From NCBI GenBank assembly GCA_004214275.1, contig SGYJ01000003.1:1-34923 (forward strand): a DNA stretch of 34,923 bases. The letters run 5' to 3'. The notes beneath the pieces are model-generated. The model was not told the origin of the DNA. It was given only the letters and a program-made list of their open reading frames with translations, and did not search any database. This document shows, piece after piece, positions 18,462 to 28,389 of the stretch. The stretch comes from Acidimicrobiales bacterium (GTDB lineage: Bacteria > Actinomycetota > Acidimicrobiia > Acidimicrobiales > Poriferisodalaceae). Made by a program: the position numbers and the translations under genes. Position 1 is the first letter of the stretch. Every line of letters starts with the position of its first letter.

Positions 18462-19066
18462 GACCAAGTCATCTCCTAAAGGTGCTGCTCGTTCCTACTG
18501 CTGTGCTTATAGCTAGTAGCTGTGGTTTGGGCACCGACGCTGAACCGACATCGCTCTCAGTGCCGCAAGATGTTTTTCCGGCCGAGGTCTCAGAAAGTAG
18601 CGAAGTAAATCTTTCGGCAAATAGCACGTTTCACCCTGTTTTCTTTTTCAGAGATGAGTTATTAGTTGAAATCCAGCGCCGCTTACCGGCACCTGTTTTC
18701 CTTGACGAGCCTCTGAACAATCTCTTAAACGGGCCAACAGACATTGAAGCTGAGAGTGGTTATGCGTCTGCGATACCCGCCGGAACCGCAATAGTTGATG
18801 TGGCCCTACTGCGAAACAACACTATTTCAATTCACCTCAATCAAACTTTCTTCGAAATTGAAGGTGAGCAGCGAATTAGAGCTTCAGCACAACTCGTACT
18901 GACTGCATCAGCCTTAATCCGCGACACCCAAGGTGTTGTTTTCTTCCTTGAAGGAAAGCCGGTACAGCTGCCTAACGGGGAAGGACTTATTGAAGAAGTG
19001 CCAGAGGGGCGTTCGCCATCCCCGCTAACGGTCGATGACTACGTGACCCTCACTATGCGCGGCTGA
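18458..19066 (+). CDS. GerMN-domain lipoprotein (LpqB N-terminal-like)
   Basis: Lipobox-like IASSC, GerMN-like AQLVLTASALIRDTQGVVFFLEGKPVQLPNGEG; overlaps histidine kinase stop (ATGA). Confidence 0.78.
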   Translation: MRPSHLLKVLLVPTAVLIASSCGLGTDAEPTSLSVPQDVFPAEVSESSEVNLSANSTFHPVFFFRDELLVEIQRRLPAPVFLDEPLNNLLNGPTDIEAESGYASAIPAGTAIVDVALLRNNTISIHLNQTFFEIEGEQRIRASAQLVLTASALIRDTQGVVFFLEGKPVQLPNGEGLIEEVPEGRSPSPLTVDDYVTLTMRG

Positions 19067-19092
19067 CTGAGGCAGCTATGACTAGTTGATCG

Positions 19093-20613
19093 TCAGGGGG
19101 ACTTCGTGTCTTCTCGCTGACGATGCATTCGGTTGAGGCCTCGAAGGCTTGCGACGAGCATAAGCATCGCCGGGAATAGTTCCAGCCGACCTAGCGCCAT
19201 CATGGCCATGAGAACCAGCCGTCCAGCCCTTGGAAACACGAGAAAATTACTTGTCGGCCCGGCCTCACCGAGCGCAGGACCAACATTTCCCAACGCAGAC
19301 ACTGACCCGCTAAAGGCCGTCACCGGATCAACACCCAGGCCTGACAGGATGACACCGCCAGCGACAATCAGACCCAAATAAAGCAGCACGAAACCAACTA
19401 CTTTCGATGCAATCTGCTCTTCAATCGTGGTTCTACCTAATCGTATGGGGATAATTGCATTCGGGTGACGAGCTCGCATCAGCTCCCTGAACGAGTACCG
19501 AAAGATCACTTGTAAACGCAGTACTTTCATCCCACCTGCGGTGGAGCCACTCATACCTCCAACCAACATCAAAATCAAAAGCGTTAGGTGGGCCGCTGGC
19601 ATCCACAGAACATAGTTGGAGCTCCCAAAACCCGTATTCGATCCTAGGGAGACGGCATAGAAGAGGGATTCCCTGAGGTTCCGAAACAATTCGAGTTCGC
19701 CATTATTTACCCATAGAAGTAATCCGAACGCACCGGCGATCAGGGAGAGGTACCAACGGATCTCAGAAACGCGCCGATATGCGCCTATGCCTTGGCTGAG
19801 TGCATGCCAATGAACCGAAAAATTAGCTCCTGCATAAAGCATCCCAGCGATGATCACTAACTCAATCGCAACCGAGTCAAAGTGTGCAATTGATTCCGCT
19901 CGAGGTGAATAGCCACCGGTGGCTATGGTCGTAAAGGCATGGGTAACCGCATCGAAAACTGACATTCCGACCAAGAACAAGAGCATCGCAACGATGCAGG
20001 TGACAGCTCCATAAAGCAACCACAGGCGTCTTGCCGTGTCTCGCACGCGCAAAGATAGGCGGTCAGCTGTAGGACCTGGAGCTTCGCTGGCGATAAGGTC
20101 CAATCCGCCGATCCCCAACGCTGGAAGCACCGCGACGGCCAACACGACCAAACCCATTCCGCCCAGCCACTGGGTCATGCTGCGGTAGAACAGAAGACCT
20201 TGGGGCACCGAATCGAAGTCGGTCAAGATTGTGGAGCCGGTGCATGTAAAGCCAGAAACTGACTCAAATATTGCGTCGTCAAAATGAGCCCAAGAAACAA
20301 CGCCAGTCAGCAAAAATGGCAACGCTCCGGCTAACGAGACCGCTAGCCAACTCCACGCGACCGAGGCGAAAGCAAGGGCCGAATCTGCACTCGGAGAAAC
20401 CTTTGAGCCGAAGAACAGGGCGCACCCAACAGACGCTGTTATAAGAGCCGCAGTTGTTAGTCCAGCGGCAGCACCTCCGCCGTCAATCACGGCAACAGCA
20501 GCCGAAACAATCATTGCGAAGGCGACAGCCAAAAGCCCTGCCCCTGCAACGCGCACCGGTGTGACAGCTGGCCGCCTCAACGAACTGCCTTTTCGTGCCG
20601 AGTTTGACGCCAC
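19093..20613 (-). CDS. trkH: TrkH-family potassium uptake protein (copy 1)
   Basis: Selectivity-filter loops ESVSGFTCTGSTIL, FTTIATGGYS, GSNTGFGSS, SALGNVGPALGEAGP; MTQWLGGMGLVVLAVAVLP. TTG at 20580 (TTGA overlap) is an alternative start. Confidence 0.93.
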   Translation of the reverse strand: MASNSARKGSSLRRPAVTPVRVAGAGLLAVAFAMIVSAAVAVIDGGGAAAGLTTAALITASVGCALFFGSKVSPSADSALAFASVAWSWLAVSLAGALPFLLTGVVSWAHFDDAIFESVSGFTCTGSTILTDFDSVPQGLLFYRSMTQWLGGMGLVVLAVAVLPALGIGGLDLIASEAPGPTADRLSLRVRDTARRLWLLYGAVTCIVAMLLFLVGMSVFDAVTHAFTTIATGGYSPRAESIAHFDSVAIELVIIAGMLYAGANFSVHWHALSQGIGAYRRVSEIRWYLSLIAGAFGLLLWVNNGELELFRNLRESLFYAVSLGSNTGFGSSNYVLWMPAAHLTLLILMLVGGMSGSTAGGMKVLRLQVIFRYSFRELMRARHPNAIIPIRLGRTTIEEQIASKVVGFVLLYLGLIVAGGVILSGLGVDPVTAFSGSVSALGNVGPALGEAGPTSNFLVFPRAGRLVLMAMMALGRLELFPAMLMLVASLRGLNRMHRQREDTKSP

Positions 20614-22166
20614 CGACGAATATCTCGCTGTAACGGCTCTCCAATTCCGCCCAAAGAAACCAATATAGGCGTTATCGACACCCTTCCAATCAACATCAAA
20701 AGAGCTCCCGAAAGGTGCCCAACAGCACCCAATGCCTGGAGGTGTTCATTTGGCCCCCCGAGACCGAACGCAAATCCGACGTTTGAAAGGGCGGAGATAG
20801 CGAATGAAAAGGCCGCTTCAAAATTCAGCCCGTCAGCGGTAAATAACAGCACCATGGCAAGGATGACCATGGTCGCCAGAAATAGTTCGCCAATTATTCT
20901 CGCTAGAGCAACTTCGCCGATGGAAGATTTTCCTAAGTGAATCTTTTCCACCACAGACGGATGGATACTTCGGCGCAGTTCGCGGCCTATATAACTCCCG
21001 AGAACCATGAATCTCATGACTTTGAATCCGCCAGCAACTGAAGCAGACATACCGCCTATCACCATCAAAACAAGAAGCAATGCTTCCGAGCCGTACGACA
21101 CCAAACTCAGATTGCCTGCGACGTACCCAGTCGTAGAAATTGCTGAAGTTACCCAAAAGAAAGTCTCTCGAAGATTGTCCGCTGTCGGCCATTTATCGGA
21201 CCAAGCCAACACAGCCACGACCGCAGTGATGATCAACCCGATGTAGGTGCGAAACTCAATACTCCGAACGAAACGATGCAGGTCTCCTCGACGTAAAGCC
21301 CTAAACATAAGCGGCAAGCTTGTGCCGGCGATGATCATGCCCACAATGGCCACCCATTCGATAGCCGGCGAATCAAAGGCCCCGATGGAACCTGAATGGC
21401 TGGAAAATCCACCAGATGAAATGGTCGTCAGTGAATGGATCACACTGTCAACTAATGGCATGCCCGCTGCAAAATATGCGATTGCGAGCAAAAGAGTCAG
21501 GCCCATATAAAGAGTCAACAGTCGAACCATAGTTGAGCTACTTCTGGGGGCTAAACGCCTAGCCGATCGCGTCGCAACTCCCCCATCTGCGTCTAAACCA
21601 CCCACACCTAGGTGAGGCAAAATACGAACCAGAACGATGATCATTGCGGCAGCGGCCAACCATTGACCAAGAGATCGAAACAGCATCATTCCAAGAGACA
21701 CTGTTTCCGGCTCAACGGTAGTCGCGTTGGTTCCGGTAACAGTTGCAGAAGCTTCAACTAAAGCAACATCAATTGTTGGAGCTACGCCTGTTACCAAGTG
21801 TGCGATCGTTGCAGCGATCAACGCCGCTACAGCACCACTAACAAAGGCGGTGAACAGTCGAGCTACCGGCAAAATAGACGGAAATTTCGAAAACCGAAGA
21901 ATGGAAAAACCGACGAGCTGGATGACAAAGCCCGAAACCAGCAATGCAACTACATCTGGGCCTCCATCCAACCAATCGATAACTCCACAGACAAAAAAGA
22001 GGGGGGCAATCAACACCCATACCGCTCCGACCGTTACCCCCGTTGCTGTCTCGACCCGACCTTTGGAGAGTCGGCGAAGCAGCAACGCGGACCGGCTAAG
22101 TATCCAGCCAGTTAGGCGCTGAGCATACCCGGGGACAGTGGCCCGTTTCGGAGGCTTTGGGGTCAC
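20577..22166 (-). CDS. TrkH-family potassium uptake protein (copy 2, divergent first pore loop)
   Basis: Loops TVTGTNATTV (degenerate), LTTISSGGFSSH, AISTTGYVAGN, SALSNVGFAFGLGGP; LGVGGLDADGG. Confidence 0.9.
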   Translation of the reverse strand: MTPKPPKRATVPGYAQRLTGWILSRSALLLRRLSKGRVETATGVTVGAVWVLIAPLFFVCGVIDWLDGGPDVVALLVSGFVIQLVGFSILRFSKFPSILPVARLFTAFVSGAVAALIAATIAHLVTGVAPTIDVALVEASATVTGTNATTVEPETVSLGMMLFRSLGQWLAAAAMIIVLVRILPHLGVGGLDADGGVATRSARRLAPRSSSTMVRLLTLYMGLTLLLAIAYFAAGMPLVDSVIHSLTTISSGGFSSHSGSIGAFDSPAIEWVAIVGMIIAGTSLPLMFRALRRGDLHRFVRSIEFRTYIGLIITAVVAVLAWSDKWPTADNLRETFFWVTSAISTTGYVAGNLSLVSYGSEALLLVLMVIGGMSASVAGGFKVMRFMVLGSYIGRELRRSIHPSVVEKIHLGKSSIGEVALARIIGELFLATMVILAMVLLFTADGLNFEAAFSFAISALSNVGFAFGLGGPNEHLQALGAVGHLSGALLMLIGRVSITPILVSLGGIGEPLQRDIRRWRQTRHEKAVR

Positions 22167-23515
22167 CCGAAGGCCTGCTTCACCTCATCCACCAGATGAG
22201 GCTTCGCAAATACGATTACATGGTCGCGGGCCCTTAGAACACTTCGGCCACGCGCTATGTGAGCATTCCCATCGCGGACAATGGCAGCAAGCAGAACACT
22301 TCCGGATAATCCAAGGTCCTTTACTGCCGCTCCATCAGCACGAGCTTCGGGTGAAACTTCGAATTCGACAACTTCGACATCCCCTTCCAAAAACGTGGCC
22401 ACGGCAGCCACATCTCCACGGACGTACCGCAAAACGCTGTTAGCGCTAGCAGTCCGCGGAGATAAGGCTGCATCGATCCCTACTTGCTCTAACAGAGGCA
22501 GCAAGCTCAGGCGGTGAACAACAGCAATAGTTTCGGGAGCTCCCATCGACTTCGCATACAGGCAAGCAAGAACATTGGCGTCGTCTTGACCCGTGCATGC
22601 AATTACGGCATCAAAGTCCCCTACCCGTTCCGAAGAGAGAAGGTCGGTATCAGTAATGTCTCCCTCAAATACCAGACACCCGGGTAACTCTTCCGCTAAA
22701 GACTCGCAGCGCAATTTGTTTACCTCAACAATGGCAACTTCAACACCTCTATCGAGAAGACGTTTCGCCAAGAGCGCGGCGGTTCGACCACCCCCCAGCA
22801 TCATGACCCGTTTAACTTCCGTCCTATGAAGACCAAGCAAAGTCATTAACTCGCGACGTCCTTTACGGCGGCAAACAACTCTCAGCAGGTCCTGTGGTTG
22901 AAGGACCATATCCTCACGCACCACGTGACTTTCTCCGTCACGAACTATCTCTCCAAAGATGAAATCCCACTCTGGTTCGTATGCAGTACCAATCTCCCCC
23001 ACTGAACGACCCACAACAGGCGCGTCATCAGAAAGCCGGGCACCTACCAACAGCACCTCACCTCCAGCCATTTCAAAGAGGTTTCTAGCGCCTCGATACA
23101 GCAACAGTTCCTGAATCGCTGCGGCAGTTTGTTCGTCAGGGTCAAGGACCAGATCAACTCCCATTGCTTCTCGAATTTTACGACCAGCTGAACCTCGTAG
23201 TTCAGGGTCGTCAATTCTGGCGATCGTGGAGAGTTTTTCTTCACCTCGTGCTTGTCGTGCTTGCAGGCAGACGAGCAAATTAGTTGTGTAGCTCTGAGTG
23301 ACGGCGACCAATACTTCGGCCTTCTCAACTTGAGCTTCGGAGAGGGTGCTTGGATTCGTTGCATCCCCAGCGACAGTCAAAACATCGTTGTCTCGTTCGA
23401 TCCGCGTCAACGGTTCTCGCAACAGGTCAACTACGACTACGTCGTTACCTTCACGTGACAGCCGTGCTGCTACGTAACTTCCGACCTCTCCGGCGCCGAC
23501 CACGAGGATTCTCAC
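22163..23515 (-). CDS. trkA: Trk potassium uptake regulatory protein TrkA (two RCK modules)
   Basis: MRILVVGAGEVGSYVAARLSREGNDVVVVD and second Rossmann repeat RVMMLGGGRTAALLAKRLLDRGVEVAIVE. GTG at 23515 preferred to the track start 23536. Confidence 0.93.
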   Translation of the reverse strand: MRILVVGAGEVGSYVAARLSREGNDVVVVDLLREPLTRIERDNDVLTVAGDATNPSTLSEAQVEKAEVLVAVTQSYTTNLLVCLQARQARGEEKLSTIARIDDPELRGSAGRKIREAMGVDLVLDPDEQTAAAIQELLLYRGARNLFEMAGGEVLLVGARLSDDAPVVGRSVGEIGTAYEPEWDFIFGEIVRDGESHVVREDMVLQPQDLLRVVCRRKGRRELMTLLGLHRTEVKRVMMLGGGRTAALLAKRLLDRGVEVAIVEVNKLRCESLAEELPGCLVFEGDITDTDLLSSERVGDFDAVIACTGQDDANVLACLYAKSMGAPETIAVVHRLSLLPLLEQVGIDAALSPRTASANSVLRYVRGDVAAVATFLEGDVEVVEFEVSPEARADGAAVKDLGLSGSVLLAAIVRDGNAHIARGRSVLRARDHVIVFAKPHLVDEVKQAFG

Positions 23516-23602
23516 ACAATCAACGGTACCGCCCAAGTCGCAGAGTTAGAACCTGTGAGGCCCAGCTAATTACAGGCGACGTGCAGGGGGTAGGTTGTCA
23601 CC

Positions 23603-25075
23603 ATGGCGGTAGTAGTTTCGATCGACGCAGGAACAACAGGCGTCAGGTCTTTCGCTCTCAACGACAAGGGTGAGCAAGTTGCTCTTGCATACAGGGAGTT
23701 CACTCAGTATTTCCCGCGCCCAGGCTGGGTTGAACATGATCCAAATGAAATTTGGGAGTCGGTTCAACTAACCCTTTCAGACCTCATGGCTTCAGTGAAC
23801 GAACCGATAGCTGCGATCGGGATAACGGACCAGCGAGAAACCGTCTTAGCGTGGAGCCGTAAATCTGGTGAGCCTCTTTGCAATGCAATCGTCTGGCAAG
23901 ACCTAAGAACATCCGCCCGCTGTGATCAGCTTTTGGAAAATGGCCTTCTAAATCAGATCCGCCGAACGACTGGGCTGGTAATCGACCCTTATTTCAGCGG
24001 AACGAAAATTGAGTGGCTACTCAAGAATAAGGTTGTTGAACTGAGCGCTGATCTAGCTTTTGGGACAATCGACAGTTGGCTCATTTGGAAACTCACGCAA
24101 GGTTCAGTTCACGCAACTGACGCAAGTAACGCTTCCAGAACACTTCTATACGACATTCAAGAGGGACGCTGGTCGCCGGAACTCTGTGAACTATTTGAAG
24201 TTCCAGTATCAAGTTTGCCTGATGTGCACCCTTCGTCTGGACGTTTCGGGCTGACTGCCGACACAACGGCGCTGGGTTCAGGCATCCCCATTAGCGGCGT
24301 GGCAGGAGACCAACAAGCTGCATTATTTGGGCAAGCCTGTCTTGAGCCTGGGATGACCAAAAATACCTACGGAACCGGGTCTTTCGTTTTAATGAACGCG
24401 GGTCAGCACTGTCCCGAGCCGGTCGACGGCCTACTGACTACAGTGGCCTGGGATTTAGGTGATGGACCGACCTACGCCTTGGAAGGATCGGTCTTCGTTG
24501 CTGGTGCGGCCATACAGTGGCTTCGAGACGGCTTGGGAATAATTGATGAAGCGTCAGAAATAGGCGATTTGGCGGCGTCCGTAGCAGATAACGGCGGCGT
24601 TTATTTCGTGCCGGCTTTCGCAGGCTTAGGAAGTCCTTGGTGGGACTCACGCGCTCGCGGAACTGTTACCGGGATAACAGCAGGCACTGGGCGCGGACAC
24701 CTCGCGTTGGCAGTCGTGGAGGCAATCGCATTCCAGACCCGAGACGTAGTAGAGGCCATGTCTAGGGCAGGAGCTATGCCTATTCGCGAAATGCGGGTTG
24801 ACGGCGGTGCCTCCGTTATGGATTTGTTGCTCCAAATCCAAGCAGACCAATTAGGTGTTCGGGTAGCCCGACCTGTTATCACTGAAACGACGGCCCAAGG
24901 GGCAGCGATGCTTGCCGGACTTGCAGAGGGGCTGTGGGATAGGCCCGCAGAAATTAGTGCTGCCTGGCAATTAGACATGGCATTCGAGCCTCGCGACAAT
25001 CGCACTGAATGTGATGCGACGCACGCCAACTGGCTCCGAGCGGTCGAAAGATCCATGAGCTGGGCCGTGGAATGA
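23603..25075 (+). CDS. glpK: Glycerol kinase
   Basis: SIDAGTTGVRSFALN, FPRPGWVEHDPNEIW, ITDQRETVLAW, AGDQQAALFGQACLEPGMTKNTYGTGSFVLMN, VDGGASVMDLLLQIQAD. Confidence 0.94.
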   Translation: MAVVVSIDAGTTGVRSFALNDKGEQVALAYREFTQYFPRPGWVEHDPNEIWESVQLTLSDLMASVNEPIAAIGITDQRETVLAWSRKSGEPLCNAIVWQDLRTSARCDQLLENGLLNQIRRTTGLVIDPYFSGTKIEWLLKNKVVELSADLAFGTIDSWLIWKLTQGSVHATDASNASRTLLYDIQEGRWSPELCELFEVPVSSLPDVHPSSGRFGLTADTTALGSGIPISGVAGDQQAALFGQACLEPGMTKNTYGTGSFVLMNAGQHCPEPVDGLLTTVAWDLGDGPTYALEGSVFVAGAAIQWLRDGLGIIDEASEIGDLAASVADNGGVYFVPAFAGLGSPWWDSRARGTVTGITAGTGRGHLALAVVEAIAFQTRDVVEAMSRAGAMPIREMRVDGGASVMDLLLQIQADQLGVRVARPVITETTAQGAAMLAGLAEGLWDRPAEISAAWQLDMAFEPRDNRTECDATHANWLRAVERSMSWAVE

Positions 25076-25083
25076 CTATTTCC

Positions 25084-26301
25084 TCAGCAGAGTCGTTCCA
25101 ACCCGGTACCCAACTGGGTTATGGCTTGACGAATACGGTGTTCATTTTCCACTAAGGCAAACCGCACGTATCCCTCACCGCCTGGCCCGAACCCAACTCC
25201 AGGCGACAAAGCAACATTTGTTTCTTCAACAAGATGCTTACAGAAGCCTACGGAACCCATTTCACGGTAAGGCTCCGGGATCGGAGCCCAAACAAACATC
25301 GTGCCCTTGGGCGGTTCAATCTCCCAGCCAATACGGGCAAGCCCGCGGATCAGACTGTCGCGACGAGATTGGTAGATCTCATTGACTTCTCGCGGATAGT
25401 CACTTTCTTCATTCATCACGACTGTTGCCGCTATCTGAATCGGTTGAAAGGTCCCGTAATCCAGATAGCTCTTAAGTTTTGCTAACGCCCCTACTACTTC
25501 GCTATTCCCCACACAAAACGCAACTCTCCAACCCGCCATAGAAAATGATTTCGTGAGACTGTAAAACTCAACTGCAACTTCTTTGGCGCCTTCCGCCTGC
25601 ATAATTGATGGGGGTTGGTATCCATCGAAACCGAGATCTGCGTATGCGAAGTCATGCACCAATACCACTTCGCGTTCTCTAGCGAAATCAACCAGCCGCT
25701 GCATGAAAGATAGGTCGACGCATGTAGTGGTGGGATTATGTGGGAAGGACAAGACGATAACGCGAGGCCGAGGCCACGAATATTCGAATCTCTCGACCAG
25801 AGATTCGAAAAAATCTTCGCCCGTTGCTAACGGGACTTCGCGCACGTTTGCCCCTGTAAACAGCGGCCCAAATATGTGAATCGGGTACGAAGGCGCTGGG
25901 ACCAGACACGCATCACCAGGCGCCAGCAATGTCCACATCAGATGCGAAAATCCCTCTTTCGCTCCAATGGTGTTGATTATTTCGCTTTCCGGATCCAGTG
26001 AAACACCCCATTGGCGCTGATACAGATCTGCAACCGCTTCTCGAAGCTTGGGTATACCCCTACTGGCCGAATATCTGTGGTTTCGATCATTTTCGGCGGC
26101 TTCACTGAGCTTCGTTACCGCAGTAGCCGGCGAGGGAATATCAGGATTGCCGAACCCTAAGTCGATGACATCGGCTCCATCTCGCCGACGTTCGATTTTT
26201 AGTGAATCAATAATGGTAAAGACGTAGGGCGGTAGATTGCTGATGCGTCGGAACTCCACGTAACTTGAGGGTACAGAGGCATCGGGCCTTATCCGAAACA
26301 A
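25084..26301 (-). CDS. Class I/II PLP-dependent aminotransferase (AlaC/YfdZ-like)
   Basis: VIDLGFGNPDIPSP, HRYSASRGIPKLREAV, VLSFPHNPTTTCVD, SLTKSFSMAGWRVAFCVGN. True start may be GTG near 26259. Confidence 0.9.
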   Translation of the reverse strand: MFRIRPDASVPSSYVEFRRISNLPPYVFTIIDSLKIERRRDGADVIDLGFGNPDIPSPATAVTKLSEAAENDRNHRYSASRGIPKLREAVADLYQRQWGVSLDPESEIINTIGAKEGFSHLMWTLLAPGDACLVPAPSYPIHIFGPLFTGANVREVPLATGEDFFESLVERFEYSWPRPRVIVLSFPHNPTTTCVDLSFMQRLVDFAREREVVLVHDFAYADLGFDGYQPPSIMQAEGAKEVAVEFYSLTKSFSMAGWRVAFCVGNSEVVGALAKLKSYLDYGTFQPIQIAATVVMNEESDYPREVNEIYQSRRDSLIRGLARIGWEIEPPKGTMFVWAPIPEPYREMGSVGFCKHLVEETNVALSPGVGFGPGGEGYVRFALVENEHRIRQAITQLGTGLERLC

Positions 26302-26333
26302 CTCTCCAAGAAGTCTCTTACTACTAGGTATTT

Positions 26334-26777
26334 CTATCCTTCAACCTTCGATTGGAAGTCGTCGAGGGCGGCATGCGCGATTCTTCCCTCAGCTCTCCTC
26401 TTCACAAACCCTGGAAGTGGGACCGCCAACTCAATGGCGAGCTCGTATGTGACTTCAGTCTGACGAGAATCATCGGCAAGACTGTCGAATCTATAGCTAC
26501 CGTCAAGTCTCTTGATGATGTCGCCGCTCGCCAATTCCCATTTAATGAGCGACGGCGACTCCGAATAGTCGTAAATAAGCGAATAAGTAGCACTTCTGCC
26601 CATAGCGGCGACTCGAAAAGTTGCCTCGGTTACTCTGCCTTGGTCATCACGAGCTCCTACCGATACTTCGCGTAGATCGCTGACCCAGGATCCATAACTT
26701 TCGACGTCCGCTACCAAGGCATGACACTGTTCAGTATCTGCATTGACGACACGAGAAACTTTTAATTTGTCGATCAT
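26334..26777 (-). CDS. SRPBCC/polyketide-cyclase-like family protein
   Basis: 147 aa with START-like pattern: VADVESYGSWVSDLREVSV, TYELAIELAVPLPGFVKRRAEGRI. Confidence 0.8.
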   Translation of the reverse strand: MIDKLKVSRVVNADTEQCHALVADVESYGSWVSDLREVSVGARDDQGRVTEATFRVAAMGRSATYSLIYDYSESPSLIKWELASGDIIKRLDGSYRFDSLADDSRQTEVTYELAIELAVPLPGFVKRRAEGRIAHAALDDFQSKVEG

Positions 26778-26824
26778 CAGCTTTTCCTATCCAACGACCC
26801 TTGTATTCTGCCACGCCGCGAAGG

Positions 26825-27280
26825 CTAGGCGTGGTCGCATCCACGCTCAGGGAAAAATCCATGCTGTGCCGACCAAAGAGCCGCTGATCCAACAGGCAGC
26901 ATTGGGGCCAATATGACGAATGCGATATCGGTGTAGGGCTTAAGCGCTGCCGCTGTGAACGCCACTACTAATTGGGCAATCGTCGACCAAGCAAACTGCC
27001 TCTGGATTGACCGTGGAGCACTGTTCTGAAGTAAAAATAATCCAGCGACGGTGACTGTTTCAACGCGACTGCGTCTCAGTCCGTACATCAACCCAAACAC
27101 GAACAACAACAGGCCCAAGACAAACATCGTCAAAGATGCGGTCACCACGAACAGACCAGAAGACTCTGGTGCCATAAGGCCGAAAGCAGCCACGACCGCC
27201 AGTAGCAACGTCGACTGCCAAGCCAAACGAAGCAAAAATTGCCCCGGGCTACGACCGGACTGACTTGCTCCTCGCTTCAT
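26825..27280 (-). CDS. Membrane protein of unknown function
   Basis: Four hydrophobic stretches; stop/start coupled to the GT4 gene. Confidence 0.65.
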   Translation of the reverse strand: MKRGASQSGRSPGQFLLRLAWQSTLLLAVVAAFGLMAPESSGLFVVTASLTMFVLGLLLFVFGLMYGLRRSRVETVTVAGLFLLQNSAPRSIQRQFAWSTIAQLVVAFTAAALKPYTDIAFVILAPMLPVGSAALWSAQHGFFPERGCDHA

Positions 27281-28389
27281 GAAAGCGTTTTCTCCAGACG
27301 GTCTGCTAAGAGATCATACGAAAGAGAGTCCGCAGCCCGCTTTCTACTTTCTCTTGACATCTGAATGGCCTTTTCAGGATTTTGGAGGATTGAAAGGACC
27401 GCCCCAGCCACTTCGCTCGCCTGTCTTGGGTGATTCACAACGATTCCCGTTATCCCATCCACCACAGCCTCGTGGGCTCCGCCAGAGCGTCCGGCCACCT
27501 GCGGAACACCGGCAGCAGCCGCTTCGGCAAAGACGATACCGAAGCCTTCTTGTTCCAGGCCTCCCCATCGATTCCTGCACGGCATCACAAACAGATCTCC
27601 CATAGCAAACACAGAAGGGAGCTCAGAATCAGCGACACGCCCTAGGAACTTCACCGGGGAGTCCAACTTTTTGGATATACGTTCTAAACGTCTCCTGTCT
27701 CTGCCTGCGCCGACTATCGCTAGCTGTATACCGGGTATCTCGTGTCGAAGACTTCCCACAGCTTCAATGGCTATATCAAATCCTTTTCGAGGAACAAGAC
27801 GGCTAACTCCGACCACAAGAGGATCTTGACTAAATCCAAGACCTTCGCGGTATCTCATTCGTTCCTCAAGGTCGAGTGGTACGAAACGGCTCTGGTCAAC
27901 ACCAGGCGGAATCTCAATAATCGTTAAGGGACGGCCGGCCGCCCTTGAAGCCTCTCGAGCTGGATACCCACCTGCTGTAATAACGAACTCGGCGTTTCGT
28001 AGTACGCGACCCAGAAGGTGCCGAACACCTGGGAGTCGACCCGGAACTGTTATTTCGGCGCCGTGAGCGACGATGGCATACGGAAGGTCCAAAGTAGGAG
28101 CTAAGTGCCCTAAAGGAAGCGCTGGGTCTAGGACAACAAGTTCTGCTTCTACTTCTTTGGCTAATTCCTTAATCTCAGCGGCTAACTGTCTGGTTGGGAG
28201 AAAGACTCTTCGTTTGGACCGTACGATTCGATGTTTTTGGGTTGCATCAAAGCTCTCAGCCTCTGGATGGTTCGGAGTGAAAATTGTGACCCTGTCGCTA
28301 GGCAATCGACGCCATAGCTCCCAAAGGTAGTTCTGAATTCCACCGATCTTTGGTGGGTAGTCGTTGGTAACAAGGAGGTGTTTCTTCAT
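27277..28389 (-). CDS. GT4 glycosyltransferase, PimB-like mannosyltransferase
   Basis: TNDYPPKIGGIQNYLWEL, IPPGVDQSRFVPLD, VGVSRLVPRKGFDIAIEA, EQEGFGIVFAEAAAAGVPQVAG. Confidence 0.9.
   Translation of the reverse strand: MKKHLLVTNDYPPKIGGIQNYLWELWRRLPSDRVTIFTPNHPEAESFDATQKHRIVRSKRRVFLPTRQLAAEIKELAKEVEAELVVLDPALPLGHLAPTLDLPYAIVAHGAEITVPGRLPGVRHLLGRVLRNAEFVITAGGYPAREASRAAGRPLTIIEIPPGVDQSRFVPLDLEERMRYREGLGFSQDPLVVGVSRLVPRKGFDIAIEAVGSLRHEIPGIQLAIVGAGRDRRRLERISKKLDSPVKFLGRVADSELPSVFAMGDLFVMPCRNRWGGLEQEGFGIVFAEAAAAGVPQVAGRSGGAHEAVVDGITGIVVNHPRQASEVAGAVLSILQNPEKAIQMSRESRKRAADSLSYDLLADRLEKTLS

Noticed and set aside
19067-19092. Possible bidirectional terminator between the GerMN lipoprotein and trkH
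   Set aside because: No convincing GC-rich stem with T-tracts.
24601-25056. 151-aa minus ORF opposite glpK
   Set aside because: Shadow ORF; no recognisable motifs and glpK is unambiguous.
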